Positions 27,143 through 39,902 of a DNA stretch of 64,000 bases are shown in pieces; position 1 is the first letter of the stretch; each line of letters opens with the position of its first letter. The translations under genes and the position numbers were made by a program. The notes below the pieces were generated by a model. The model saw only the letters and a program-made list of their open reading frames with translations, searched no databases and was not told the origin of the DNA. This stretch comes from Acidobacteriota bacterium (GTDB lineage: Bacteria; Acidobacteriota; Terriglobia; Terriglobales; Acidobacteriaceae), in the NCBI GenBank assembly GCA_031296105.1, contig JARLGJ010000015.1, positions 21,960 to 85,959 on the forward strand. Reading direction: 5' to 3'.

Positions 27143-29236
27143 TTACTTTGCGGCTACTGGATGCACTCCGCGCAGCAGTTCGTCGGCCAGGGGAGCCGCG
27201 CCGTAGATCTTGCGCAGCGCTTCGAGGATGGCGCGGGAATCGACGCTGACAGCGCGGCCGATGCGGTCCTCATAAGCAAAGTCCCAGGGCAGCGACTGAA
27301 TGTTGCCGTCGAAGATGATGCCCACCACTTCGCCCTTCTTATCCACCGTCGGCGAACCGGAGTTGCCGCCGATGATGTCGGAGGTGTGCACGAAGTTGAA
27401 GGGAGTCTTCAGGTTCAGCTTGCCCTTGGAAACCGTCCAACTCTGAGGCAGCGCGAAGTCGCCCTTGTTGCCGTTGGCCGCGGCGTGCTCGTAGGCTCCG
27501 CCGATGGTGGTGTAGGGCGGAATCTGTTTGGTCTCCTCGGTGTAACCCTTGATGACGCCATAGCTGAGGCGCAGGGTGAAGGTGGCATCGGGATAGCTGT
27601 TGGTGCCCTGCACGGCAAAGCGCGCCTTGGCGATGCGGGTGGAGTTGAGGCGGACGGGAGCGTCCACCTGGTCCTCCCACTGCTTGCGCAGTTCGCGGGC
27701 GCGCGGGTCGATCTGGCGGGCCAGCACGATGAGCGGATCGGTGCTGGCGGCCACGGCCGCCGGGCCGCCCTCATAGAGTTGCTTGCGCACGGCGGGGTCG
27801 TCCAGCTTGCTGCCGTTGATGTAGAAAGCAGCGGCTTCTGCCGGAGTGCGCCCGGCCAGCACCTGTTTCAGAGTGGGATCTTCGGCGCCGAGCTTTTCGC
27901 TCATCAGCGTCAGGCCTTCGGTCATGAGCACCACGTCCAGATTGCGATAGACCGGCTCGGTGGAAAAGAGGCTCTGCTCCAGGGAGGCCAGGCGGGCATC
28001 GCTGTACTCGCGCAGGCGATCCTTATTGGGCTTCTGCTTTTCGGCGGTCACGCGCACCAGGGTGCGGGCGTAGCCGAACATCTGCGAGGTGAAGCCGAGG
28101 CCGCGCTCGACAAACGAGTAGGGCATGTAGAGCTGCTTGCGCACCTCCACGGCCTTGGCGATCTCTTCCCAGGCGGAGGCGTATTCGGCCTTGAGCTTGG
28201 AATCGGCATCGACGGCAGCGCGCAGCTTCTTTTCGGCGCTGGCCTTATCCTGCATCAGTTCGGCGTCGTGCAGACCGCCGCGGCGTCCCTTGTAGGCCTT
28301 CAGAGAGTTCTCCACGCCGAAGATGTCATCGGAGCTGATGCGGGCATTCTCCGTGGACTGGGCGGCAAAGTCGTGCAGCGCCTTGTCGCGGCGGGTGAGC
28401 AGCTCAATCACGAAGTCGGTCTGCACGTCCTTGAGGAAGTTCAGCTCGGCCATGGTCAAAAGGCGCTCGGTGCCGCCGGGATGGCCGGAGACAAAGACCA
28501 GGTCGCCGGTTTTCGTTCCGTTGGGCGACCAGTGCAGGTAATTGGTCAGGTGCGCCGGCTTGCCGTTTTCATACACGCGGAAGAAGGTGATGTCGAGGTC
28601 GTAGCGCGGATACTCGAAGTTGTCATGGTCGCCGCCGAAGAAGGCCATCTGCGCTTCGGGGGCAAAGACCACGCGCACGTCGGTGTACTTTTTGTACTTG
28701 TACAGGTTGTACACGCCGCCTGCGTAGAGGGTGACCACGTCGCAACGCAGGCCGCTGTTCTCCGAGCATTGCTTCTCGAGTTCGCTCATCTTCTGGCGCT
28801 GCGCCTGTCCGGCCGCGGCGTCGCTCATGCCGGGCTTGGCCGCGCCCTGCACGTCGGCGGTCACGTCCTGAATTTCAATGAGCTGGTTGAGTTCGAGGTC
28901 GGGGCATTTACCTTCCTCTTCGTAGCTCTTGGCGTAAAAGCCCTGCTTGATGTAATCCTTTTCGGCCGTGGAAAGCTGCTGCAGGCAGACGCGGCCGACA
29001 TGGTGGTTGGTGAAGGTGAGGCCATCGGCGGAGACGAACGAACCCGATCCGCCGTTGTTGAAGCGCACCGAACCCAGGCGAAGATGATCGAGCCACGGGT
29101 CGGTGACGGTGAAGTTGTACTTCTTCTGAATCTTGTCCTTGGGGGCCTTGTTGTAAAGCCACATGCCTTCATCGGCAGCGGCCACGGCCGCCAGGACGCA
29201 GAGAACGGCGAGAACATTCAGGATACGACGTGTCAT
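27143..29236 (-). CDS. S46-family serine dipeptidyl-peptidase, secreted
   Basis: 697-residue member of family S46 (DPP7/DPP11-like), periplasmic enzymes that release dipeptides from oligopeptide N-termini. Signal peptide at residues 1-21 (MTRRILNVLAVLCVLAAVAA). The mature part begins DEGMWLYNKAP, typical of the family. Catalytic triad: His in TFTNHHVGR (His78/79), Asp in GGDHDNFEYPRYDLD, Ser in IIGGNSGSPTVD near the C-terminus. The start at 29236 has GGAG eight bases upstream; a Met 13 codons earlier (29275) is less likely. Together with the M13 and M24 enzymes it suggests use of extracellular peptides. Confidence 0.95.
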   Translation of the reverse strand: MTRRILNVLAVLCVLAAVAAADEGMWLYNKAPKDKIQKKYNFTVTDPWLDHLRLGSVRFNNGGSGSFVSADGLTFTNHHVGRVCLQQLSTAEKDYIKQGFYAKSYEEEGKCPDLELNQLIEIQDVTADVQGAAKPGMSDAAAGQAQRQKMSELEKQCSENSGLRCDVVTLYAGGVYNLYKYKKYTDVRVVFAPEAQMAFFGGDHDNFEYPRYDLDITFFRVYENGKPAHLTNYLHWSPNGTKTGDLVFVSGHPGGTERLLTMAELNFLKDVQTDFVIELLTRRDKALHDFAAQSTENARISSDDIFGVENSLKAYKGRRGGLHDAELMQDKASAEKKLRAAVDADSKLKAEYASAWEEIAKAVEVRKQLYMPYSFVERGLGFTSQMFGYARTLVRVTAEKQKPNKDRLREYSDARLASLEQSLFSTEPVYRNLDVVLMTEGLTLMSEKLGAEDPTLKQVLAGRTPAEAAAFYINGSKLDDPAVRKQLYEGGPAAVAASTDPLIVLARQIDPRARELRKQWEDQVDAPVRLNSTRIAKARFAVQGTNSYPDATFTLRLSYGVIKGYTEETKQIPPYTTIGGAYEHAAANGNKGDFALPQSWTVSKGKLNLKTPFNFVHTSDIIGGNSGSPTVDKKGEVVGIIFDGNIQSLPWDFAYEDRIGRAVSVDSRAILEALRKIYGAAPLADELLRGVHPVAAK

Positions 29237-29285
29237 GGAAAAGCTCCTGCGTAGTGACGACAAACAGGTCATCATATCAGGAGCG

Positions 29286-29314
29286 AAAAAGAAGAGGAGC
29301 GCGAGCTCCTCTTC
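29286..29314 (-). terminator. Rho-independent terminator of the chemoreceptor gene
   Basis: On the minus strand: GAAGAGGAGC, loop TCGC, GCTCCTCTTC, then TTTTT. Confidence 0.85.
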
Positions 29315-29352
29315 TCCGGGACAATCGTTCCATTCCGGCTCCGTACGGCAGG

Positions 29353-31074
29353 CTACTGGATACGGCCGAAGCTGGGTCCGTCATGCATGCCCAGCGACGC
29401 CGGCGGGCTGGGGCGGCGCGTCCGCAGGTTGTTGTCGCCCACCTTGAAGCGGCTGACGACCTGCTGCAGGTCCAGCGCCAAGGTGGAAAGGTTCTGACAG
29501 GCCTTGGCCGATTCGCTGGCGGCGTCGAACGAATGCTGCACCATGCGCGCGATTTCGCTCATGTTCTCGTTGACGGCCTCGGTGGCGGTAGCCTGCTGGG
29601 TGGCGGCGCTGGCGATCTGGGTGACGCGCTGCTGCATGAAGGTGGTGGACTCGATGATCTGCTTCAGCGAGCCGTCGGCCCTCTGTGCCGAGGTGACGCT
29701 GGCTTCCACGCTGCTGCTGCTGGCGGACATGACAGTGACGGCGCGCTTGGTGTCCTCCTGGATGGAGCGGATCATGCCGGCAATCTCCTTGGTGGCCGTG
29801 GTGGTGCGCTCGGCCAGCTTGCGGACCTCATCGGCGACCACGGCAAAACCGCGGCCCTGCTCGCCGGCACGGGCGGCCTCGATGGCGGCATTGAGGGCCA
29901 GCAGGTTGGTCTGGTCGGCGATGTCATCGATGACGCCGATGATGCGGCCGATTTCGGCGCTGGACTTGCCAAGCTGCTCGACGTTGCGCGAGGTCTCCTT
30001 GGCGGAAGCCGCAACCTGCTGAATAGTGGCGATGGTTTCGCCGACGATCTGGCCGCCCTCGTGGGCAACCTTTTCCGCGCTCTGCGCCTGTTCGCTGGTG
30101 CGGGCGCTGCTGTCGGTAACTTCATTCACCGTCGCCGACATCTCCTGCATGGCGGTGGCAATCTGATTGGTCTGATCGCGCTGCTTTTCGGCGGCCTCGG
30201 CAATTTGCGAAGCGGAAGCAGAAAGCTCTTCGGAGGCACTGGCCAGGTCGCCGGCATTACGCAGAATGGTGGAGATCAAGTTGCGCATGTTCTCCAGCAT
30301 CTCGTTCATGGCATCGCCAATCTGGCCCAGCTCGTCGTTGGCGCCCTTGTCCGCCGATTGCGTCAGGTCACCGGCAGCCACGGCGGTAATGATCCCGCGC
30401 AGGTGCTCGATGCGGGCGGTGATGCTGCGCATGGTCATGACGCCGAAGCCGCCCACCAAAAGGCAAATGCCCGCCAGGACAACGATCATCATAACGGTCT
30501 TGGAGGAGACGGTCTCGCGCGCATCTTTCACATGCTCATCCACCCGGGCCTGGGCCATCTTCCACGCCTCTGCCATGGCTTGTTCCTGCGCTTCCGCGGG
30601 GCCACGCATCTTGTTGGCGCGCAACTGACGGGCACCCGCTATGTCGCCCTTCTCCACCAGGGGCAGGTACTCGTTGTCCATGATCTCGAAATACTTGATA
30701 CCCTGCTGGTAGACATCGCCATTGAGCATGGCCAGCAACGGCGGGTTCTTCACCTGGCTCTTGTAATCATCGTGAGCCTTGCGAAAGGTGCTCTCGAACT
30801 GGTGCGCATTCTGGATGAACTTGGCGCGCTTTTCCGGAGTCGCATCCTCCAACTGGTAAAGGGTGCGGCGCGTCTCTTGTAGACCCAGGGACGGCGTCGA
30901 AAGGTCGCTGGAGAGTGCCTGATCCAAGGTGATGAGGCCATAAGCCTCACTGCCGATCTGCACCTGCTTCAACGTCCAGAAAGCGAGCACACCGAAAATT
31001 GCCAGACCGGCGAACGCGATGCCGATCATCAAGCTCATCTTGACCTTGAAACTCATATTCCGAAAGTTGAACAT
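29353..31074 (-). CDS. Methyl-accepting chemotaxis protein
   Basis: 573-residue receptor. A transmembrane helix at about 12-34, a ~155-residue periplasmic four-helix-type sensor region ([21 protein letters not shown] start), a second helix at about 192-215, then HAMP ([20 protein letters not shown]) and a long coiled-coil signalling domain. The hairpin tip is highly conserved: [20 protein letters not shown], then [15 protein letters not shown]. No CheR-docking pentapeptide ends the protein (it ends GPSFGRIQ). Start ATG 31074 has GAGGAATAGGA upstream. It is monocistronic; the Che genes at the right end of the window are 26 kb away, so whether it feeds that pathway is unknown. Confidence 0.96.
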   Translation of the reverse strand: MFNFRNMSFKVKMSLMIGIAFAGLAIFGVLAFWTLKQVQIGSEAYGLITLDQALSSDLSTPSLGLQETRRTLYQLEDATPEKRAKFIQNAHQFESTFRKAHDDYKSQVKNPPLLAMLNGDVYQQGIKYFEIMDNEYLPLVEKGDIAGARQLRANKMRGPAEAQEQAMAEAWKMAQARVDEHVKDARETVSSKTVMMIVVLAGICLLVGGFGVMTMRSITARIEHLRGIITAVAAGDLTQSADKGANDELGQIGDAMNEMLENMRNLISTILRNAGDLASASEELSASASQIAEAAEKQRDQTNQIATAMQEMSATVNEVTDSSARTSEQAQSAEKVAHEGGQIVGETIATIQQVAASAKETSRNVEQLGKSSAEIGRIIGVIDDIADQTNLLALNAAIEAARAGEQGRGFAVVADEVRKLAERTTTATKEIAGMIRSIQEDTKRAVTVMSASSSSVEASVTSAQRADGSLKQIIESTTFMQQRVTQIASAATQQATATEAVNENMSEIARMVQHSFDAASESAKACQNLSTLALDLQQVVSRFKVGDNNLRTRRPSPPASLGMHDGPSFGRIQ

Positions 31075-31222
31075 TCCTATTCCTCACGCGCCAAATGGCT
31101 ACATAGACGTCAACGGCAAGGGGAGAGATTCACTGTATGGGGAACTGCGCAATGATGGCGGACGAATTTCCGCCGGGTTGCATTTTGGGAGGGTTTCAGC
31201 ACGGCACTGCGGGAAAACGAAA

Positions 31223-31242
31223 GGAGCGGCCGCGGCCGCTCC
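31223..31242 (-). terminator. Terminator palindrome after the nifJ operon
   Basis: GGAGCGGCCG/CGGCCGCTCC, a perfect 20-bp palindrome, followed on the minus strand by TTTCGTTTTCCC. Confidence 0.75.
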
Positions 31243-31266
31243 CTTTTGTAACAGACTCCCGTGGAA

Positions 31267-32264
31267 CTACTTGAGCGAGTAACTGGAGAGCACGCGCATG
31301 TAGTTGGAGCGCTGGAAAGCCTTCGGGTTGGGCACGTTCCGCTGGCTCATGCTGCCCTGCATCTGCTCGATGCTTTCGTACTCGCGCCGCTCCAGCCAGG
31401 CTTCGAGCTGGTTGCGCAGCGAGCGCAGGTAGCCAATGCCGTTCTTCAACAGCGCGGAGGCCAGCATGGTGACCTTGGCGCCGGCCATCATGGACTTCAC
31501 CACATCCTCCACCGTGTGCACGCCGCCGGTAATGGCCACGTCGGCCTTGAGATGGCCGTGCAGCATGGCCGCCCAGTGCAGGCGCAGCAACAGCTCGTGG
31601 CTGTCGGAGAGCGTGACCGACGGCTTGACCACCAGTTCCTCCAGATCGAAATCCGGCTGGTAGAAGCGGTTGAAGATGACGATGCCCGAGGCGCCGGCCT
31701 GCTCCAGACGCTGCGCCATGTTGGCGAAGGCGCTGAAGTAGGGGCCAACCTTGACGGCCACCGGGATGGTAACCGTCTTGCGGATTTCCGTGACCAGGTC
31801 GAGGTAGAGCTGCTCGATGGACGCCGCCGTGGCGTTGGCCTCGGCGGGAATGAAATAGACGTTAAGTTCGATGGCGTCGGCGCCGGCCTGCTGCATCTCG
31901 CGGGCGTAGCTGATCCAGCCGCCGCGCGAGACGCCGTTGAGCGAGGCAATCACCGGAATGGAGACCGTCTCCTTGGCCTTGCGAATGTGCTCCAGGTAGC
32001 CCTCGGGTCCGATGTTGTAGCTGCCAAGATCGGGAAAGATCGAAGTCGCCTCGGCGCCCACATCGGCGTTGTCCCACAGGTAGCGGTCCAACTCGTTGGC
32101 TTCCAGGTTGAGCTGCTCCTCAAAGAGCGAGTGCAGCACAATGGCCGCGGCACCGCAGTCTTCCATGTGGCGCAGGTTGGTGATGTCCTTGCACAGCGGC
32201 GATGCGGCCACCACCAGCGGATTACGCAATTTGAATCCGAGATACTGCGTAGAAAGATCAACCA

Positions 32265-32265
<1 letters not shown>
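31267..32265 (-). CDS. Dihydroorotate dehydrogenase-like FMN protein
   Basis: 332-residue TIM-barrel flavoprotein of the dihydroorotate dehydrogenase superfamily (MVDLSTQYLGFKLRNPLVVAASPL; IPVIASLNGVSRGGW; GADAIELNVYF; IPVAVKVGPYFSAFANMA; ADVAITGGVHTVEDV). It is a divergent branch regularly found beside nifJ rather than with pyr genes; its reaction is not established. The start ATG overlaps the nifJ stop by one base (TAATG), so the two are translationally coupled. The C-terminal ~40 residues (MQGSMSQRNVPNPKAFQRSN) form a tail outside the barrel. A role linked to PFOR is inferred from context only. Confidence 0.88.
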
Positions 32266-35846
<3,581 letters not shown>

Positions 35847-36379
35847 GTACGTCCTCCCGGAATCAGTGTGCAGAACAGCTTTGCAATGTGTATGAAACGG
35901 GCGGCAAGGCGCCCGCTAGAACGATTCCAAGAGATGCTGTATCCCGAAGCGGAATGCCAGTGGCCGTTGCCAACAGCAGCGAGCAACGACCACGGTGGCG
36001 CAGGCACAGTACTGGCAGAGCGACTGGGCAAGATCCGGACGGACATCGTTTCTCTGGAAACGCGCTAAATCCCCACGGGACATTGCACTACGAGACTGCC
36101 AAAATGACTGTGACTTAACTCACAATCGGAGGTGAGGACGGCGAAAATCCGCGTCCGGCGAGGGGACAGCAGAAAATCCCATAGGACCATAAGGCAGCGG
36201 ACGCAACCCCTCCGGCTCGGCGTCAAAAAAATACCGCGGGCGGAGTCCGGGAAAGGTCAGGAGCGCGCCGCGGCAAGAATCCACCGCCGCCCCCTGCAAG
36301 CCATGGGAGAGATTCGAGTACAATCGAGTTTTCCGGGAAAGTTTCGCATCCCGCTCAATTCTGCGGTTCGGAAGTCGCC
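35847..36379. other. 533-base divergent intergenic region
   Basis: Separates nifJ from the glycosyltransferase. TACAAT at 36319-36324 could be a -10 box for the glycosyltransferase with a leader of about 50 bases. A short open frame (35886-36068, 60 codons) exists but has no ribosome site and no recognisable sequence. No strong hairpin element was found. The region may hold regulatory sites that I cannot identify. Confidence 0.4.
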
Positions 36380-38041
36380 TTGATCAACTGCTCCGTGCTT
36401 ATCTCGAATCTTGCTGCCATCCTTGCCACGGCGCCGCGGCCCAGTCCGGTAGTCACGTTCCTGCAAAAACAGACGAATCCGGCATTCAAAGGGCTGTACC
36501 ACGCCAACGGCTTCGACATGGCGCTGCTGATTCCCTACTTCATCGTGCTCATCATCCTTGCCAGCTACGGCTTTCACCGCTACCAACTGGTGTGGCTGTA
36601 CTACAAATACCGCAAGAATAAGACGACCACGCCGAAGTCGCACTTTACGGATTTGCCGCGCGTCACCATCCAGTTGCCCATTTTCAACGAGCAGTTCGTG
36701 GTGGAGCGCCTGGTGCAGTCGATCTGCAACTTGGATTATCCGGCCGACAAGCTGGACATCCAGTTGCTCGACGACTCGACGGATGAGACAGTGAAGGTGG
36801 CGGCCGAAGTGGTGGAGCGTTACCGCGCCAAGGGACACGACATCGTCCACATCCATCGCGTGGACCGCACCGGGTTCAAGGCCGGGGCCTTGGAGCACGG
36901 CCTGAAGTACGCCAAGGGCGACTTTGTGGCCGTCTTCGACGCCGACTTTACGCCTCCCACCGACTGGGTGATGAAGGTGATCCACCACTTTGCCGAACCC
37001 AACATCGGCATGGTGCAAACGCGCTGGACGCACATCAACCGCAATTACTCGTTCCTCACCGAGGTGGAGGCCATCCTTTTGGACGGCCACTTTGTGCTGG
37101 AGCACGGCGGACGCTCGCGCGCAGGCGTGTTCTTCAACTTCAACGGCACCGCCGGCATGTGGCGCATCAAGGCCATCGAGGAGGCCGGCGGCTGGCAGCA
37201 CGACACGCTGACCGAAGATACCGACCTCAGCTACCGCTGCCAGTTGAAGGGATGGAAGTTCCTCTACCTGCAAGATGTGGAGTGCCCCGCCGAGCTTCCC
37301 ATCGAGATGACGGCCTTCAAGACGCAGCAGGTGCGCTGGGCCAAAGGGTTGATCCAGTGCTCGATCAAAGACCTGCCGAAGGTGATGCGGTCGAACGTCA
37401 ACACGCGGGAGAAGATCGAGGCCTGGTATCACCTGACGGCCAACATCAGCTACCCGTTGATGATTCTGCTGAGCGTTCTGCTGCTGCCAGCCATGGTCAT
37501 CCGCTTCTACCAGGGCTGGTTCCAGATGATGTACATTGACGTGCCCTTGTTCCTGGCCTCGACGTTCTCCATCTCCAGCTTCTACCTGGTGTCGCAAAAG
37601 GAATTGTTCCCGGGGCGCTGGTGGCGCACGTTCTTCTACCTGCCATTTCTGATGGCCCTCGGCATTGGATTGACGATTACCAACTCGAAGGGCGTGATTG
37701 AAGCTCTGCTCGGCATCCAGACGGCCTTTGCCCGCACACCGAAGTACGCGGCCACGGGCAAGACACAGGCCAACGTGGCGGCCAAAGCAGCCAAGAAGTA
37801 TCGCAAGCGCCTGGGCCTGGTGCCGTGGATCGAGCTGGCGGTGGGCACCTACTTCGCGCTCACAGTGTGGTACGCCATTGCCAATGAGAACTACATCACG
37901 GTTCCCTTCCTCATCCTGTTTGTCTATGGCTACTGGTACACGGGATTGATGTCCCTGCTGCAAGGCCGCTTCGACTTCTTCCGCGGCGTGGTGCGCAGCA
38001 ACGAAGAGGAGCGCATCAAGCCGTTCCCGGTGGGAATTTAA
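36380..38041 (+). CDS. Processive family-2 glycosyltransferase (cellulose-synthase-like)
   Basis: 553-residue membrane glycosyltransferase. One N-terminal helix (about 47-66), a cytoplasmic GT-A domain, then C-terminal helices (ISYPLMILLSVLLLPAMVI; FYLPFLMALGIGLTI; and two more). Processive-enzyme motifs: LLDDSTDET (Asp131-132), FDADFTPP (DxD at 187-189), TLTEDTDLSYR (catalytic Asp) and QQVRW (316-320). This arrangement resembles CslA-type glucomannan synthases and bacterial beta-glycan synthases; the product is unknown. The start is TTG 36380 with GGAAG five bases upstream. There is no BcsB, cellulase or c-di-GMP PilZ domain next to it. A terminator follows. Confidence 0.88.
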   Translation: MINCSVLISNLAAILATAPRPSPVVTFLQKQTNPAFKGLYHANGFDMALLIPYFIVLIILASYGFHRYQLVWLYYKYRKNKTTTPKSHFTDLPRVTIQLPIFNEQFVVERLVQSICNLDYPADKLDIQLLDDSTDETVKVAAEVVERYRAKGHDIVHIHRVDRTGFKAGALEHGLKYAKGDFVAVFDADFTPPTDWVMKVIHHFAEPNIGMVQTRWTHINRNYSFLTEVEAILLDGHFVLEHGGRSRAGVFFNFNGTAGMWRIKAIEEAGGWQHDTLTEDTDLSYRCQLKGWKFLYLQDVECPAELPIEMTAFKTQQVRWAKGLIQCSIKDLPKVMRSNVNTREKIEAWYHLTANISYPLMILLSVLLLPAMVIRFYQGWFQMMYIDVPLFLASTFSISSFYLVSQKELFPGRWWRTFFYLPFLMALGIGLTITNSKGVIEALLGIQTAFARTPKYAATGKTQANVAAKAAKKYRKRLGLVPWIELAVGTYFALTVWYAIANENYITVPFLILFVYGYWYTGLMSLLQGRFDFFRGVVRSNEEERIKPFPVGI

Positions 38042-38067
38042 GCGGATTGGATCATTGACGATTGAAG

Positions 38068-38092
38068 AAGGGCGCCTGCGGGCGTCCTTTTT
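38068..38092 (+). terminator. Rho-independent terminator of the glycosyltransferase gene
   Basis: AAGGGCGCC, loop TGCG, GGCGTCCTT (one G-U), then TTT. Confidence 0.82.
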
Positions 38093-38116
38093 CATTGGTT
38101 GTTTCCTATCGCGGAT

Positions 38117-38217
38117 GGTTGCCCCACCCTTACCGCTCCGCATAGCGGACGGTAGGGTGGGAAGCGACGGTTCCCACCCTGTCGCGCGAAGAAACGCGCG
38201 ATAAGGGCGGGGCAACC
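38117..38217. repeat. 101-bp element able to fold as a four-way cloverleaf
   Basis: Outer stem: 38117-38132 pairs with 38202-38217 (GGTTGCCCC/GGGGCAACC, one mismatch, CCCTTA/TAAGGG). Three arms fill the interior almost without spacers: 38133-38152 (CCG, TCCGC/GCGGA, CGG with a bulged C), 38154-38180 (AGGGTGGGAA/TTCCCACCCT) and 38182-38201 (TCGCGCG/CGCGCGA, loop AAGAAA). No open frame or ribosome site lies within. It sits between the terminator and the M24 promoter. Confidence 0.7.
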
Positions 38218-38255
38218 GGGGGTATTTCGAAGTGCGTCTGAGAGTGTCTTCGTTT

Positions 38256-38261
38256 TATACT
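38256..38261 (+). promoter_or_regulatory. Putative -10 box TATACT of the M24 gene
   Basis: TATACT ends five bases before the ATG at 38267, which would make the message leaderless or nearly so. Confidence 0.4.
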
Positions 38262-38266
38262 GGGGC

Positions 38267-39604
38267 ATGACAAAGATGCGTTGCGCCCGCGCGCTCTCCC
38301 TCCTCTTGCTTTGCGTCTTTACCGTATCTTCCATGATGATGGCCCTCGACCGCCAGGCCGGCGCGGACTATCGCGCGCGGCGCGTGGCGCTCTCCAAGTC
38401 CGTTGGCAACGGCATGGTGCTGCTCTTCGCCGGCGTGACCGAAGGGGAAGAACTTTACGGCTTCCGCCAGGACAACGACTTCTTCTACCTGACGGGCTGG
38501 GCCGAGCCTAACGCGGCGGTCCTGATCCTCTCCGCCCAGGAGGCCACCAAGCAGCATCCGGCGCGCCCCTACACGGAAATCCTCTTTCTGCCGGCGCACA
38601 ATCGCCTGCAGGAGAAGTGGACCGGCCCCAAGCTGGCCGGAGACGATGCCGAGGCCCCCAGCGTAACCGGCTTCGACCGCGTGGCCCTGCTGGACAAGAT
38701 GCCCGACCTGGTACGCGAGATGGGCGGCCGGACCATGGTGTACACGGCCAAGGCCGAAGCTCCGCAAACGACTCCCTCCGTTACGCCCCTGCAGTGGCTG
38801 ATCCGCAGCAACGCCTTCGGCTACGCCTACCAGAAAGATGTGACCCCGAAGATCGCCGAGCTGCGCAAGCACAAGGACGCGGGCGAAATCGAGCGCGTCA
38901 AGCACGCCACCGACGCCTCCATTGCGGCGCACAAGGCGGCGATGAAGGCCATGCGTCCCGGGCTGTACGAGTACCAGATTGCGGCGCTGATGCAGTACAA
39001 GTACCAGGACGCGGGCTGCGAGCGCCCGGCCTACGCGCCGATCGTCGGCTCGGGGCTGAACTCCACCGTGCTGCACTACTCGGACAACACCAAGAAGATT
39101 GAGGACGGCGACCTGGTGGTGATGGACGTGGCCGGCGAATATGCCATGTACGCCAGCGACATTACGCGCACTCTGCCCGCCAACGGGCACTTCACCGCAC
39201 GCCAGCGCGAGATCTACAACATTGTGCTGGGGGCGCAGCAGGCCGCGGCCAAGGCCGTGGTGGCGGGCAAGTCAACGCTATACGGCACCGGGCCGGACGC
39301 TCTGCAACAGATTGCCTACGATTACATCAACACCCACGGCAAGGATCTGCACGGAGAGCCGCTGGGGCAGTACTTCATCCACGGACTGGGCCACCGCGTG
39401 GGCCTGCAAGTGCATGACGTGGGCGAAGGCGTGCTGGACAAGGGCGACGTATTTACCCTCGAGCCGGGAATTTACATCCCGGAGGAAAAACTCGGCGTGC
39501 GCATTGAGGATACGGTGATGCTCGACGAGAGCGGTAAACTGGTGAATCTAACGGCTGATCTGCCGCACACGGCCGAAGACGTTGAAGCGGCCATGCAAAA
39601 GTGA
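38267..39604 (+). CDS. Secreted M24-family Xaa-Pro aminopeptidase
   Basis: 445-residue aminopeptidase P-like enzyme that removes N-terminal residues preceding proline. The N-terminus (MTKMRCARALSLLLLCVFTV) is a signal peptide, so unlike the cytosolic PepP it is probably periplasmic. An AMP_N domain (YRARRVALSKSVGNGMVLL, ELYGFRQDNDFFYLTGW) precedes the pita-bread domain. All five metal ligands are visible: Asp287, Asp298, His376, Glu399, Glu414 (VVMDVAGEY, ASDITRTLP, IHGLGHRVG, LEPGIYIPE, VRIEDTV). ATG 38267 has only GGGG nearby and a -10-like TATACT five bases upstream. Confidence 0.95.
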   Translation: MTKMRCARALSLLLLCVFTVSSMMMALDRQAGADYRARRVALSKSVGNGMVLLFAGVTEGEELYGFRQDNDFFYLTGWAEPNAAVLILSAQEATKQHPARPYTEILFLPAHNRLQEKWTGPKLAGDDAEAPSVTGFDRVALLDKMPDLVREMGGRTMVYTAKAEAPQTTPSVTPLQWLIRSNAFGYAYQKDVTPKIAELRKHKDAGEIERVKHATDASIAAHKAAMKAMRPGLYEYQIAALMQYKYQDAGCERPAYAPIVGSGLNSTVLHYSDNTKKIEDGDLVVMDVAGEYAMYASDITRTLPANGHFTARQREIYNIVLGAQQAAAKAVVAGKSTLYGTGPDALQQIAYDYINTHGKDLHGEPLGQYFIHGLGHRVGLQVHDVGEGVLDKGDVFTLEPGIYIPEEKLGVRIEDTVMLDESGKLVNLTADLPHTAEDVEAAMQK

Positions 39605-39645
39605 GCGGGGCCGAAAGGGCCTCCGCTCTGGTATGCTAAAGACTT

Positions 39646-39807
39646 GTGATCGTCAAGCTGCTGTTTGTCGTGATGGTACTCTCGCTGCTAGCCCTGTTGG
39701 GGGTGGCCATCGCCGTCTTTGTGCGGGTATGGATGCATCTGAAAGGACGGACTAAGGCACCGTCCGAAGTAGAGCACTCCGTCGATTCGACTCCCGGACA
39801 GAGGTAA
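39646..39807 (+). CDS. Small single-helix membrane protein (53 aa)
   Basis: GTG-initiated frame of 54 codons. It encodes MIVKLLFVVMVLSLLALLGV and continues hydrophobic to about residue 27, then a basic stretch (RVWMHLKGRTK) and a short polar tail ending DSTPGQR. This is the pattern of a single-span inner-membrane protein with a cytoplasmic tail. A TATGCT at 39632-39637, eight bases before the GTG, may be a -10 box; no Shine-Dalgarno is present. It lies 41 bases after the M24 stop and 95 bases before the Mqn-family gene. I recognise no family. Hydrophobic composition and a clean stop support it, but its small size keeps confidence moderate. Confidence 0.5.
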   Translation: MIVKLLFVVMVLSLLALLGVAIAVFVRVWMHLKGRTKAPSEVEHSVDSTPGQR

Positions 39808-39902
39808 GCGGTATGATGTTTGCGGCCCGGGGCTTCCCGGTGAGATAGGGTTGAGCAATTTCTCGTGTGGGGCCAGTTGATTTGGGTCCCGGAAAAAAGG
39901 TT

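Noticed and set aside
27125..29254. Plus-strand open frame of 709 codons opposite the S46 peptidase gene
   Set aside because: Antisense shadow; the peptidase on the other strand has a signal peptide and an intact triad.
35886..36068. 60-codon plus-strand frame between nifJ and the glycosyltransferase gene
   Set aside because: No ribosome site, no terminator, and no recognisable sequence; kept only as a note within the intergenic entry.
38117..38217. tRNA gene interpretation of the cloverleaf
   Set aside because: Arm lengths, the 16-position acceptor-like stem and the lack of T-loop and anticodon-loop signatures do not fit a tRNA.
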